Positions 45,611-53,368 of a stretch of 64,000 bases of DNA are shown here, one piece after another. The notes beneath the pieces are model-generated. The model was given only the letters and a program-made list of their open reading frames with translations. It was not told where the DNA came from and did not search any database. The number at the start of each line of letters is the position of its first letter. The first letter of the stretch is position 1. This DNA is from Reyranella sp. (GTDB lineage: Bacteria > Pseudomonadota > Alphaproteobacteria > Reyranellales > Reyranellaceae): the NCBI GenBank assembly GCA_019750135.1, contig JAIEOV010000013.1:1-64000 (forward strand), written 5' to 3'. Made by a program: the position numbers and the translations under genes.

Positions 45611-45657
45611 GTCAGCCTCCCGGATGCGTCTTGGTTTTTACGAGCCTAGGAGGACTG

Positions 45658-45671
45658 TTGACCAATATCAA
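45658..45671. promoter_or_regulatory. FNR/FixK-type box upstream of PPK2
   Basis: TTGAC-CAAT-ATCAA matches the FNR/Anr consensus TTGAT-N4-ATCAA with one change. It lies about 52 bp before the PPK2 ATG. The extended sequence TTGACC-A-ATCAATGCC recurs at 48537, before the secreted protein gene on the other side of the regulator. Confidence 0.55.
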
Positions 45672-45722
45672 TGCCGTGCGCCAAGACGGCTCGTTAGCCT
45701 GACGCGGGGAGGAGAGACGGCC

Positions 45723-46520
45723 ATGGCCAAGGATGTCGGCGAGAAGCTGAAGCGCAAAGAGTATGAAAAGGAGCTCGACAAGCTGCACGTCGAGCTCGCC
45801 CATCTGCAGGACTGGCTCAAGGCGAGCGGAGAGCGGGTCATCATCGTCCTCGAGGGGCGAGACGCCGCCGGGAAGGGCGGCTTGATCAAGGCGATGACCG
45901 CGCGCGTGAGCCCGCGTGTCTTCCGTGTCGTCGCCCTGCCGGCGCCGTCGGACCGCCAAAAGAGCCAGATGTATATGCAACGCTACATGGAGCAATTCCC
46001 GGCTGCTGGCGAGGTCGTGGTTTTCGATCGCAGCTGGTACAATCGGGCAGGTGTTGAGTACGTCATGGGCTTCTGCACGCCCGAACAGCACGAGCGCTTC
46101 CTCGAGCTTTGCCCGACCGTCGAGAGGTATGTCATCGACGGCGGCATCAGGCTGATCAAGATCTGGTTGGAAGTCGGCCAGAAGGAACAGGAGCGCCGTT
46201 TCCATGCGCGCATCGACGATCCGATCCGTCAATGGAAGCTCAGTCCCATGGACCTCGAATCCTTCAAGCGCTGGTACGAATATTCCAAGGCGCGCGACCT
46301 GATGCTGGAGCGGACCGACACCAAGGAGGCGCCCTGGTATATCGTGCGCAACGACGACAAGCGCCGTGGCCGGCTCAACGCCATCGCCCACATCCTGGCC
46401 CAGATCCCCTACAAGCGGATCGAAAAGGCCAAGGTCAAGTTGCCGTCGCGCTCGGACAAGCGGCAGTATGACGATCAGGCGCCGCTCAAGGGCCGGCGCT
46501 TCGTCGCCGAGCAATACTGA
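45723..46520 (+). CDS. ppk2: polyphosphate kinase 2
   Basis: A 265-residue PPK2 that transfers phosphate between polyphosphate and nucleotides. The Walker A is EGRDAAGKGG, Walker B VVVFDRSWYNRAG, and the lid region has the RNDDKRRGRLNAI motif. The length is that of a class I single-domain PPK2. GGGGAGGAGA supplies a strong ribosome site. An FNR-type box precedes it and a Crp/Fnr regulator gene lies two genes downstream, so oxygen-linked control is likely. Confidence 0.96.
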   Translation: MAKDVGEKLKRKEYEKELDKLHVELAHLQDWLKASGERVIIVLEGRDAAGKGGLIKAMTARVSPRVFRVVALPAPSDRQKSQMYMQRYMEQFPAAGEVVVFDRSWYNRAGVEYVMGFCTPEQHERFLELCPTVERYVIDGGIRLIKIWLEVGQKEQERRFHARIDDPIRQWKLSPMDLESFKRWYEYSKARDLMLERTDTKEAPWYIVRNDDKRRGRLNAIAHILAQIPYKRIEKAKVKLPSRSDKRQYDDQAPLKGRRFVAEQY

Positions 46521-46540
46521 TCGACGGTCCGGAGGTCATC

Positions 46541-46975
46541 ATGAAACTGCTCACCGTCAAGGAACTGCAGGCCAGGATTGCCGCGGTGGAGGGGGCCAAG
46601 GCCTCGGCCGCGCTCAAGGCACAGCATGCGGAAGAGGAGGAGAAGCGCGCCCTGCTTGAGCGCCTGAGCAAGCCGTCGGGCCTGAGTGACGACGAGGTCA
46701 TGGAAAAGGCCTCGATCATCATCAACCGTGCGGTCGAGAACGGCCAGATGTCGGTGCAGGTCTTCCGCTTCCCCCATTCGCTTTGCACCGACAACGGACG
46801 CGCCATCAATCAGGCCGAGGCCGGCTGGGAGTCGACGCTGACCGGCATTCCCCGGGAGATCTACGAGTTCTGGAAGCGCCAGCTCCAGCCGCGCGGCTAT
46901 CACATCCGGTACGAGACCATCAACTATCCGGGCGGCATGCCGGGCGACGTCGGCATCGTCCTGAGCTGGGGCTGA
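46541..46975 (+). CDS. hypothetical protein in the PPK2 operon
   Basis: A 144-residue soluble protein. The first 50 residues look like a coiled coil (VKELQARIAAVEGAKASAALK); the rest is a compact region with SVQVFRFPHSLCTDNGRAIN, PREIYEFWKRQLQPRGY and a C-terminal GDVGIVLSWG. It has no recognised domain, though the C-terminal part looks like a small conserved fold. A good GGAGG site is 7 nt upstream. Co-transcribed with PPK2. Confidence 0.82.
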   Translation: MKLLTVKELQARIAAVEGAKASAALKAQHAEEEEKRALLERLSKPSGLSDDEVMEKASIIINRAVENGQMSVQVFRFPHSLCTDNGRAINQAEAGWESTLTGIPREIYEFWKRQLQPRGYHIRYETINYPGGMPGDVGIVLSWG

Positions 46976-47006
46976 TACGCCGTAGACAGTGTGCTAACGT
47001 CGCGCC

Positions 47007-47795
47007 GTGAACTTCACGGTGCCGCCCCGCCAGCCCCGGGGCATCGTGGTTCCGGGGCTGAAGTCACGAGCTTCCCTGCCATGCGACCATTGCGTCGGCA
47101 GGTCGCTGAACCTTTGCAAGCCGCTGGACGATACGCGCCTGCGCCGGCTGCTGGCGCTGGGCGGCATCCGTCACTGGAAACGGCATGAGACGCTTTTCCG
47201 CGCCGGCGATCCGATGGGATCGTTCTTCAAGATCCGCAAGGGCATCGTCGCCGTCTCGCGCGCGCTGGATGACGGGCGCCGGCAGATCGTCGCCGTGCGC
47301 GCGCCCGGCGACTGCGTCGGCTATCTCGACAGCGACGGCACGTATGCCTTCGAGGGCGAGGCGCTGACCGAAGTCGAGGCCTGCGCCTTCGACCGCCGTG
47401 GCTTCGACGCCTTCGCCGCCGATCACCCCGACCTCGCCGCGGCGGTGACGGAGGCGCTGTCGAGCGCGCTCAAGCAGACCGGGCAGGCCATGCTGGTGCT
47501 CGGCCAGCTGAAGTCGACCGAGCGCGTGGCGCATTTCCTGTGCGAGATCGATGCGCTGTACCGCGACCGCCATATCGGCGGCATGCCGCTCGTCCTGCAC
47601 ATGAGTCGCGGCGAGATCGGCGACTATCTCGGCCTCACCATCGAGACGGTGAGCCGCAGCATGGGCAAGCTGAAGAAGCGCGGGCTGATCGGCCTGATCG
47701 GCAGCGACGGCGTCGTCGTGCTCGAAGGCGCCAAGCTGCGCGAGGTCGGCAAGGTCGGCGCGACGCCGGTCAGCGCGGCTGCCGCCGCTTTCTGA
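47007..47795 (+). CDS. Crp/Fnr family regulator with cysteine-rich N-terminus (FnrN-like)
   Basis: A 262-residue regulator starting at GTG. An N-terminal CDHCVGRSLNLC motif (C-x2-C-x7-C) and a further cysteine in VEACAFDRR match the four-cysteine [4Fe-4S] pattern of FNR-like oxygen sensors. A cyclic nucleotide-like beta domain follows, and the helix-turn-helix has the recognition helix ETVSRSMGKLKKRG (E--SR), as in proteins that bind TTGAT-N4-ATCAA. It is likely to act on the two boxes at 45658 and 48537. Confidence 0.92.
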   Translation: MNFTVPPRQPRGIVVPGLKSRASLPCDHCVGRSLNLCKPLDDTRLRRLLALGGIRHWKRHETLFRAGDPMGSFFKIRKGIVAVSRALDDGRRQIVAVRAPGDCVGYLDSDGTYAFEGEALTEVEACAFDRRGFDAFAADHPDLAAAVTEALSSALKQTGQAMLVLGQLKSTERVAHFLCEIDALYRDRHIGGMPLVLHMSRGEIGDYLGLTIETVSRSMGKLKKRGLIGLIGSDGVVVLEGAKLREVGKVGATPVSAAAAAF

Positions 47796-47799
47796 CGAC

Positions 47800-47826
47800 C
47801 GGATGGAACCACTCGGGCTCCATCCG
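47800..47826. terminator. possible bidirectional hairpin terminator
   Basis: CGGATGGA and TCCATCCG form an 8-bp stem with an 11-nt loop between the converging regulator gene and secreted protein gene. There is no T-run, so it is a weak call. Confidence 0.35.
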
Positions 47827-47840
47827 ATCGCGTCGCGGCA

Positions 47841-48464
47841 TCAGCGGATGACGGTGGCCTTGATGGCGGTCTGCTGGCTCCACACGGTGATGATCGGGTC
47901 GCCCACCTTGACCGACCTCAGGGCGGCCTGGCCGGCGGGTGACTGGACCGGCGGCAGCTGGATGACCTCGCCACTGTCGGGCGCCGGTTCCTCGGGCCGA
48001 CCGCCTGAGGCGTTGATCAGGTAGATCGTGTTGCCGTCGACCTTGGTGACCATGCCGTCCATGCGCCACAGCCGGATCGGCTCCTGCATGCCGGGAATGC
48101 CCTGCAGGCGCGCGCCTTTGGCCAGCATCGCCTTGGCCTGGGCGTCGTTCTGCGCGGTCTTAGGCGCGATCATGAAGTCGAGATAGTCGTACCACTGGGT
48201 GTCGACGATGTTGCCGACCTTCAGCGACGGATAGTTGGTGACGAGATCCGCAGCGCGCATCTTCACGCGGCCGAGGTCTTCCCACACGATGTTGAAGATG
48301 CGGCGCTCCGGATGGAGGCTGTGGATCGTGCCACGCTTGAAGTTCTGGTAGGTGTTTGGCACGACGAGATCATCGCCCTGCGCGGCAAGCGGCAAGGGCA
48401 GGATGGCCCCCAGACCGGCGCCTCCCATCAGTTTGAGCGTGGTACGACGGCTAGCTCGTGACAT
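47841..48464 (-). CDS. secreted protein of unknown function, Tat-like signal
   Basis: About 207 residues starting MSRASRRTTLKLMGGAGLG, an Arg-Arg signal resembling Tat leaders, cleaved near LPLAAQG. The mature part has two beta-rich sections (HSLHPERRIFNIVWEDLGRVK; RLWRMDGMVTKVDGNTIYL), suggesting a small repeated barrel of OB type. No family recognised. An FNR-type box lies about 73 bp upstream, suggesting low-oxygen expression, and GGGGA stands before the ATG. Confidence 0.82.
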   Translation of the reverse strand: MSRASRRTTLKLMGGAGLGAILPLPLAAQGDDLVVPNTYQNFKRGTIHSLHPERRIFNIVWEDLGRVKMRAADLVTNYPSLKVGNIVDTQWYDYLDFMIAPKTAQNDAQAKAMLAKGARLQGIPGMQEPIRLWRMDGMVTKVDGNTIYLINASGGRPEEPAPDSGEVIQLPPVQSPAGQAALRSVKVGDPIITVWSQQTAIKATVIR

Positions 48465-48536
48465 GGCTGGTCCCCGCTTTCGGTTGCGTCCAGGACGGAC
48501 GTCGAAGCACGCTGAACCTGTCGACCGGCATGGGCT

Positions 48537-48550
48537 TTGACCGAAATCAA
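48537..48550. promoter_or_regulatory. FNR/FixK-type box upstream of the Tat-type secreted protein
   Basis: TTGAC-CGAA-ATCAA, one change from the FNR consensus and sharing TTGACC-A-ATCAATGCC with the box at 45658. It faces the divergent minus-strand secreted protein gene and the plus-strand hydrolase remnant. Confidence 0.55.
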
Positions 48551-48861
48551 TGCCAAGGTCCGCTCCAGGGGGCCACCACACCGTGCACGACATCGCTTTC
48601 AGGGGCTTGCGCGCCGCTTACCGTACTTGGGGGCAGGGCCGTCTGGTCGTACTGCTTCATTCCGGCGGCGGTTCGGGCGCGCAATGGGAAAAGCTCGCCG
48701 CCATGCTGCCGGCGGAGCTCGGTCTGATCGCCCCCGATCTGCTGGGCTGCGGCGTCACGCCGTCATGGCCCATCGCGGGTGCTCTTACGCACACCGGTGG
48801 CGCGCGACCTCCAAGTCCGCTTCTGGAGACGTATTCTGGTGCAAGTTCCAATGAGTCATAA
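48550..48861 (+). pseudogene. truncated alpha/beta hydrolase
   Basis: The first ~70 residues are the N-terminal part of an alpha/beta hydrolase (AYRTWGQGRLVVLLHSGGGS, LIAPDLLGCG), after which the sequence becomes unrelated (GALTHTGGARP) and stops. The nucleophile elbow and the catalytic acid and His are missing. The break is close to the 3' end of the TctC gene at 48878, so an insertion or deletion beside that gene probably removed the rest. Confidence 0.7.
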
Positions 48862-48877
48862 TCTCTGTGCAGAGCTA

Positions 48878-49870
48878 CTAGTCGCCCCGGATGTCGTTCT
48901 CCTTGATGACCTTGAACCAGCGCTCCTGCTCGCTCTTCTGGTAGGCGGCGAAGTCCTCCGGCGAGCTGGTCATGATCTCCATGTTGAACTGCTCGATGAA
49001 TTTCTGCGTCACGTCGGGCGAGCGCACCGCCTTGGTGATCTCGGCATGCATGCGATCGACGATGGGCCTCGGCACGCCGGCCGGCGCATAGACACCCCAC
49101 CACGAATAGGACGGGAAGGCCTTGATGTTCTGCTCGGCCAGCGTCGGCACGTCGGCCAGCGCCGGCGTGCGCGCCTCTCCGGTGACGGCGATCGGCCGGA
49201 TCTTGTTGGTGCGGATGTGCGGGCTGAACGAGGCGAGGCTCGAAATGCCGATGTCGGTGACGCCGCCGAGCAGATCCTGCACCAGAGGTCCGCCGCCCTT
49301 GTAGGGGATCAGGTTGATCTTGAGCGCGTTCTCCTTGTTGATCAGCGTCGCCAGCACCAGCGCCTGGCTGCCGCCCAGCACGCCGAAGCTCACCTTCTCG
49401 GGCCGCGCCTTCGCATCGGCCGCCACCTCGGCGAAGGTCTTGTAGGGCCGGTCGGGGTGCGCGGCGATCACCTGCGGCGTGCGCCCGATCAGCATGACGT
49501 TCATCAGCTCGGAATCCTTGTAGGGGATCGAGGGAGCGAACGCCGGATTGAGGATGTGAGAGTCGAAGGTCACCATCCAGGTCTGGCCGTCGGGCGGCGA
49601 CTTGGCCGCGATCGAGGCGCCGACGACGCTGGCGCCGCCCGGCTTGTTGTCGACGATGACCTGCCAACCGGTCTGGTCGGTGAGCTTGGCCTGGATGATG
49701 CGCGCCACCGGATCGGTCGAGCCGCCGGGCGGGAAGGGGACGATGATCTTGATCGGTCCCTTCGGCCAGTCGCCGGCCTGCGCCAGGTTCTGTGCCTTGA
49801 CGATGGCGGGCGCGGCCACGATCGCGGCGGAGCTGCCGACAAGTATTGAACGACGTCGTAGAATGAACAC
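48878..49870 (-). CDS. tripartite tricarboxylate transporter binding protein (TctC/Bug)
   Basis: A 330-residue Bug-type periplasmic binding protein with a signal peptide and the core motifs PIKIIVPFPPGGSTDPVARI, DNKPGGASVVG and WWGVYAPAGVP. It is a clear paralogue of the gene at 44633, sharing long stretches such as SPPDGQTWMVTFDSHIL. Again no TctA/TctB genes are adjacent. Its 3' side borders a truncated hydrolase. Confidence 0.93.
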   Translation of the reverse strand: MFILRRRSILVGSSAAIVAAPAIVKAQNLAQAGDWPKGPIKIIVPFPPGGSTDPVARIIQAKLTDQTGWQVIVDNKPGGASVVGASIAAKSPPDGQTWMVTFDSHILNPAFAPSIPYKDSELMNVMLIGRTPQVIAAHPDRPYKTFAEVAADAKARPEKVSFGVLGGSQALVLATLINKENALKINLIPYKGGGPLVQDLLGGVTDIGISSLASFSPHIRTNKIRPIAVTGEARTPALADVPTLAEQNIKAFPSYSWWGVYAPAGVPRPIVDRMHAEITKAVRSPDVTQKFIEQFNMEIMTSSPEDFAAYQKSEQERWFKVIKENDIRGD

Positions 49871-49892
49871 GACTCCTCCCTGAGTTTCTTGA

Positions 49893-50312
49893 CTATCCGA
49901 CCAGTCTAAATCCCACCGCGGCGAAATGATGGTCGAAGGTGAAGGCGACGCGTATGCGGGCGCGTTTCATGATTGCGAAGCTGGTCGCATCGACGGCCGA
50001 CAGCTTGTGAAGGTCCTTGCGGCGAAAGTAGTCCCAGGCCTGAGCCAGGTCGCGGGGCTCGCACGTAAGTATTTTGACGGCAACAGGACCAGAGATCGAT
50101 TCCTTCCAGGCCAGCGCTACGTCCCTGTGGGCGTTGCGCTCGAGGAAGGTGAAGGTTTCGAGGACTACAGGGATCGAAGTATGGAGCCTGGCGCCGGCAT
50201 CTTCGAGGATTTCCCAGTGTTCCCTGGCGCGTGCATGCAAAGGGTCGCGCGACAACGCCAGGGCGATCCACGCCCCGCTATCGACGAATGCCGCCTCGCC
50301 CCGCAACATCAC
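49893..50312 (-). CDS. vapC: PIN domain ribonuclease toxin, VapC family
   Basis: A 139-residue PIN-domain protein. The acidic metal-binding set is visible: Asp11 (AFVDSGAW), Glu52 (VVLETFTF), Asp108 (SAVDATSF) and Asp127 (FTFDHHFA). VapC toxins cleave RNA, often tRNA or rRNA. It overlaps the antitoxin gene by 4 bp and follows it, the standard antitoxin-first order. Confidence 0.9.
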   Translation of the reverse strand: MMLRGEAAFVDSGAWIALALSRDPLHARAREHWEILEDAGARLHTSIPVVLETFTFLERNAHRDVALAWKESISGPVAVKILTCEPRDLAQAWDYFRRKDLHKLSAVDATSFAIMKRARIRVAFTFDHHFAAVGFRLVG

Positions 50313-50518
50313 ACGTCGTCATGGACACTGTCGTGATCGACTGACGTCCGCTTCGGCTCTCCGTCCCAAAGCGCAATCGGTCCCTTGGCTGACGGCCTGA
50401 GAACCTGCTTCCGGATCGCCTCGCGAATGAGGTCGGCGACGCTGCGTCCAGAGCGCGCCGCAGCCCTGCGCAACGCGGCGAGCTCCTCGGCGGGCAGGTA
50501 CACCTGGGTTTTCTCCAT
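50309..50518 (-). CDS. ribbon-helix-helix antitoxin, VapB/CopG-like
   Basis: A 69-residue antitoxin. The N-terminal beta strand and helices (MEKTQVYLPAEELAALRRAA, SGRSVADLIREAIRKQV) form a ribbon-helix-helix DNA-binding domain; the acidic tail would neutralise the VapC partner. The ATG at 50518 is chosen because the motif begins there. A palindrome lies 24-35 bp upstream and probably mediates autoregulation. Confidence 0.9.
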   Translation of the reverse strand: MEKTQVYLPAEELAALRRAAARSGRSVADLIREAIRKQVLRPSAKGPIALWDGEPKRTSVDHDSVHDDV

Positions 50519-50541
50519 GTATGTCAATTTATGCCGACCGG

Positions 50542-50553
50542 TGACATATGTCA
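50542..50553. promoter_or_regulatory. palindromic operator upstream of vapBC
   Basis: TGACATATGTCA is a perfect 12-bp palindrome, and its half ATGTCAA is repeated at 50521 and 50548. It sits in the AT-rich gap before the antitoxin, where VapB-type proteins usually bind. Confidence 0.6.
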
Positions 50554-50565
50554 AAATTGGTGAGG

Positions 50566-50904
50566 TCAGGCCCGGTCCGAAACCGAGAACGGATTGCCGT
50601 CGGGGTCCTTGCCCTCGCAGCGCACCAGCCCGCCGCCTGTCATCAGCTTTGACATCCTGGCGCCGCGGCCGACCAACTCCTGGCGCGCCGCCGCGATGTC
50701 CTTGGCCCAGAAGCCGATCTTGGGCGGCCGGCGGCCGACCTCGGAGGTGCCGTTGTGGAGGGCGATGACGCAGCCGTTGGCGTCGAACTCCTTCCAGCCC
50801 TTCTCATCCTTCCTGACCTTCAGGCCGAGGACGTCGCGGTAGAACGCCGCCATTCCCGGCATGTCCTTTGTGAAAAGCACGATGCGCCGCATCGATAGTG
50901 TCAT
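50566..50904 (-). CDS. VOC (glyoxalase/dioxygenase-like) family protein
   Basis: A 112-residue single VOC module: MRRIVLFTKDMPGMAAFYRDVLGLKV at the start and GKDPDGNPFSVSD at the end. Metal-ligand positions are not certain. The family includes glyoxalases, resistance proteins and dioxygenases. The ATG at 50904 has GGAGG six bases upstream. Divergent from the nucleosidase-like gene (82 bp). Confidence 0.85.
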   Translation of the reverse strand: MTLSMRRIVLFTKDMPGMAAFYRDVLGLKVRKDEKGWKEFDANGCVIALHNGTSEVGRRPPKIGFWAKDIAAARQELVGRGARMSKLMTGGGLVRCEGKDPDGNPFSVSDRA

Positions 50905-50986
50905 GTCCGCCTCCGCAATCGAGGCGAGCAGGGCACGTTTCGATTTTTTTGCCAAGCAGGATTCGACCGGCTATTCATCGGACACT

Positions 50987-51898
50987 ATGCGATTTATTGC
51001 CCTTGTCCTGTGCCTGCTGCTGTCGCTGCTTGCGCTGCCGTTGCGGGCGGCAGATCGGCTCGACACCGTGCCGCGCATCGCCGTGGTGTCCGCCTTCGAG
51101 CCCGAGTGGAAGACACTGAAGGCCAGTCTGGGCGAGCCCACGAGCCTTTCCGTCAACGGCGTGGAGTTCGTCACCGGAACCTTGTCGGGCCGCAAGGTGG
51201 TGCTGTTCCTGAGCGGAGTCAGCATGGTGAACGCGGCCATGACCGTTCAGCTCGCCCTCGATCGCTTCGACGTCACCAGCATCGTCGTGTCGGGTATCGC
51301 GGGCGGCGTCGATCCGAGCCTGCACATTGGCGATGTCACGGTGGCCGCGCAGTGGGGCCAGTATCTCGAAGCCGTGTTCGCACGCGAGGTCGACGGCAAG
51401 TTCCAGCCGCCGCCCTGGGCGAAGACGCCGTTTCCCAACTACGGCATGGTCTTTCCCATCGACGTCGGCGTGCGCAGCGTCAAGGAGCCGGTGGAGAAGC
51501 GGTTCTGGTTCGAGGCCGATGCCGGCATGCTGGCCGCCGCGTCAAAGATCGGCGACATCGAGCTGAAGCGCTGCACGGCAGAGCAGGCCTGCCTGCATGG
51601 AACGCCGCGCCTGGTCGTGGGCGGCAACGGCGTGTCGGGTGCAGCCTTCGTCGACAATGCCGACTTCCGCCAGTATGTCCACAAGGCCTTCAATGCCCGC
51701 GTGCTGGACATGGAGAGCGCGGCGGTGGCCGTGGTCGCCTACGCCAACGGCCTACCGTTCATCGCCTTCCGCAGCCTTTCGGACCTCGCGGGCGGCGCTG
51801 AAGGGACCAACCAGATCAACACGTTTTTCCAGCTGGCGTCGGACAATTCTGCCATCGTCGTGCAACGGTTCCTGGCGCTCTGGACGCCGCCGCGGTGA
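50987..51898 (+). CDS. secreted nucleosidase/phosphorylase family protein (MTAN-like)
   Basis: A 303-residue protein with a signal peptide (MRFIALVLCLLLSLLALPLRA) and a PNP_UDP_1 fold: PRIAVVSAFEPEWKTLKASL, VSGIAGGVDPSLHIGDV, and VLDMESAAVAVVAYANGLP with the purine-site Met-Glu. Methylthioadenosine/S-adenosylhomocysteine nucleosidases share this pattern but are usually cytosolic; export suggests nucleoside scavenging. It precedes gatB by 21 bp. Confidence 0.87.
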   Translation: MRFIALVLCLLLSLLALPLRAADRLDTVPRIAVVSAFEPEWKTLKASLGEPTSLSVNGVEFVTGTLSGRKVVLFLSGVSMVNAAMTVQLALDRFDVTSIVVSGIAGGVDPSLHIGDVTVAAQWGQYLEAVFAREVDGKFQPPPWAKTPFPNYGMVFPIDVGVRSVKEPVEKRFWFEADAGMLAAASKIGDIELKRCTAEQACLHGTPRLVVGGNGVSGAAFVDNADFRQYVHKAFNARVLDMESAAVAVVAYANGLPFIAFRSLSDLAGGAEGTNQINTFFQLASDNSAIVVQRFLALWTPPR

Positions 51899-51919
51899 TC
51901 GCCTAAGTACCCTCGCATT

Positions 51920-53368
51920 ATGTCCATGATCAAAGGCGAAACTGGCGATTGGGAAATCGTCCTGGGGCTGGAAGTCCATGCCCAGGTGATCTCCGATGCC
52001 AAGCTGTTCTCCGGCGCGCCGACGACGTTCGGCGCCGATCCCAACACCCAGGTGTCGCTGGTCGACGCCGCCATGCCCGGCATGCTGCCGGTGATCAACA
52101 AGCGCTGCGTCGAGCAGGCGGTGCGCACGGGGCTCGGGCTGAACGCCAAGATCAATCTGCGCTCGGTGTTCGACCGCAAGAACTACTTCTATGCCGACCT
52201 GCCGGCGGGCTACCAGATCTCCCAGTACAAGGACCCGATCGTGGGCGAGGGCGAGATCGAGATCGACCTGCCCGACGGCAAGACGCGCAAGATCGGCATC
52301 GAGCGCCTGCATCTCGAGCAGGATGCCGCCAAGAACCTGCACGACCAGCATCCGACCGAGTCCTACATCGACCTGAACCGGTCGGGCGTGGCGCTGATGG
52401 AGATCGTGAGCAAACCCGACCTGCGCTCGGCCGACGAGGCGGCGGCCTATCTCGCCAAGCTGCGCTCGATCGTGCGCTATCTCGGCACCTGCGACGGCAA
52501 CATGGACGAAGGCTCCATGCGCTGCGACGTCAACGTCTCGGTGCGCAAGCCCAACGGGCCGCTCGGCACGCGTTGCGAGATCAAGAACGTGAACTCGATC
52601 CGCTTCGTGAAGCAGGCGATCGAATACGAGGCGCGCCGCCAGGTCGAGCTGATTGAGGGCGGCGGCACCGTGGTGCAGGAGACGCGGGGGTTCGATCCCA
52701 ACAAGGGGGAGACGCGCCCGCAACGCTCCAAGGAAGATGCACACGACTACCGCTACTTCCCCGATCCCGACCTGCTGCCGCTGATCCTGACCAAGGAGTA
52801 TGTCGAGAAGATTAAGGCGAGCCTGCCCGAGCTGCCCGACGCACGGAAGAATCGCTACGTCGGCGACTACGGGCTATCGCCCTACGATGCGGGCGTGCTG
52901 ATCGCCGAGAAGGAGACGGCCGAGTTCTTCGAGACCGTCGCCAAGGGCCGCGACGCCAAGCAGGCGGCCAACTGGGTGACCGGCGACTTCTTCGGCATGC
53001 TGAACCGCCGTGGCGTCGGCATCGGCGAGTCGCCGATCAGCGCCGCCAATCTCGGAAAGCTGCTGGACCTCATGGCTGACGGCACGATCTCGGGCCGCAT
53101 CGCCAAGGACCTGTTCGTCGCCATGGAGGAGACAGGCAAGGATCCGGCGACGCTGGTCGAGGAGCGCGGCCTCAAGCAGGTCACCGACACCGGCGCCATC
53201 GAGGCCGCCATCAAGGCGGTGATCGACGCCAATCCAGGACAGGTCACGGCCTACAAGGCCAAGCCGACGCTGTTCGGCTGGTTCGTCGGCCAGGTGATGA
53301 AGTCTACCGGCGGCAAGGCCAACCCCAAGGTCGTCAACGAGCTGCTGAAGAAGGCTCTCGACGCCTGA
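51920..53368 (+). CDS. gatB: Asp-tRNA(Asn)/Glu-tRNA(Gln) amidotransferase subunit B
   Basis: A 482-residue GatB that activates the aminoacyl-tRNA and docks it on the GatCAB complex. It has [36 protein letters not shown] and the C-terminal tRNA-binding tail. An ATG two codons later is an alternative start. It is separated from gatCA by about 12.4 kb. Its 3' end overlaps the convergent GH15 gene by 35 bp. Confidence 0.98.
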   Translation: MSMIKGETGDWEIVLGLEVHAQVISDAKLFSGAPTTFGADPNTQVSLVDAAMPGMLPVINKRCVEQAVRTGLGLNAKINLRSVFDRKNYFYADLPAGYQISQYKDPIVGEGEIEIDLPDGKTRKIGIERLHLEQDAAKNLHDQHPTESYIDLNRSGVALMEIVSKPDLRSADEAAAYLAKLRSIVRYLGTCDGNMDEGSMRCDVNVSVRKPNGPLGTRCEIKNVNSIRFVKQAIEYEARRQVELIEGGGTVVQETRGFDPNKGETRPQRSKEDAHDYRYFPDPDLLPLILTKEYVEKIKASLPELPDARKNRYVGDYGLSPYDAGVLIAEKETAEFFETVAKGRDAKQAANWVTGDFFGMLNRRGVGIGESPISAANLGKLLDLMADGTISGRIAKDLFVAMEETGKDPATLVEERGLKQVTDTGAIEAAIKAVIDANPGQVTAYKAKPTLFGWFVGQVMKSTGGKANPKVVNELLKKALDA

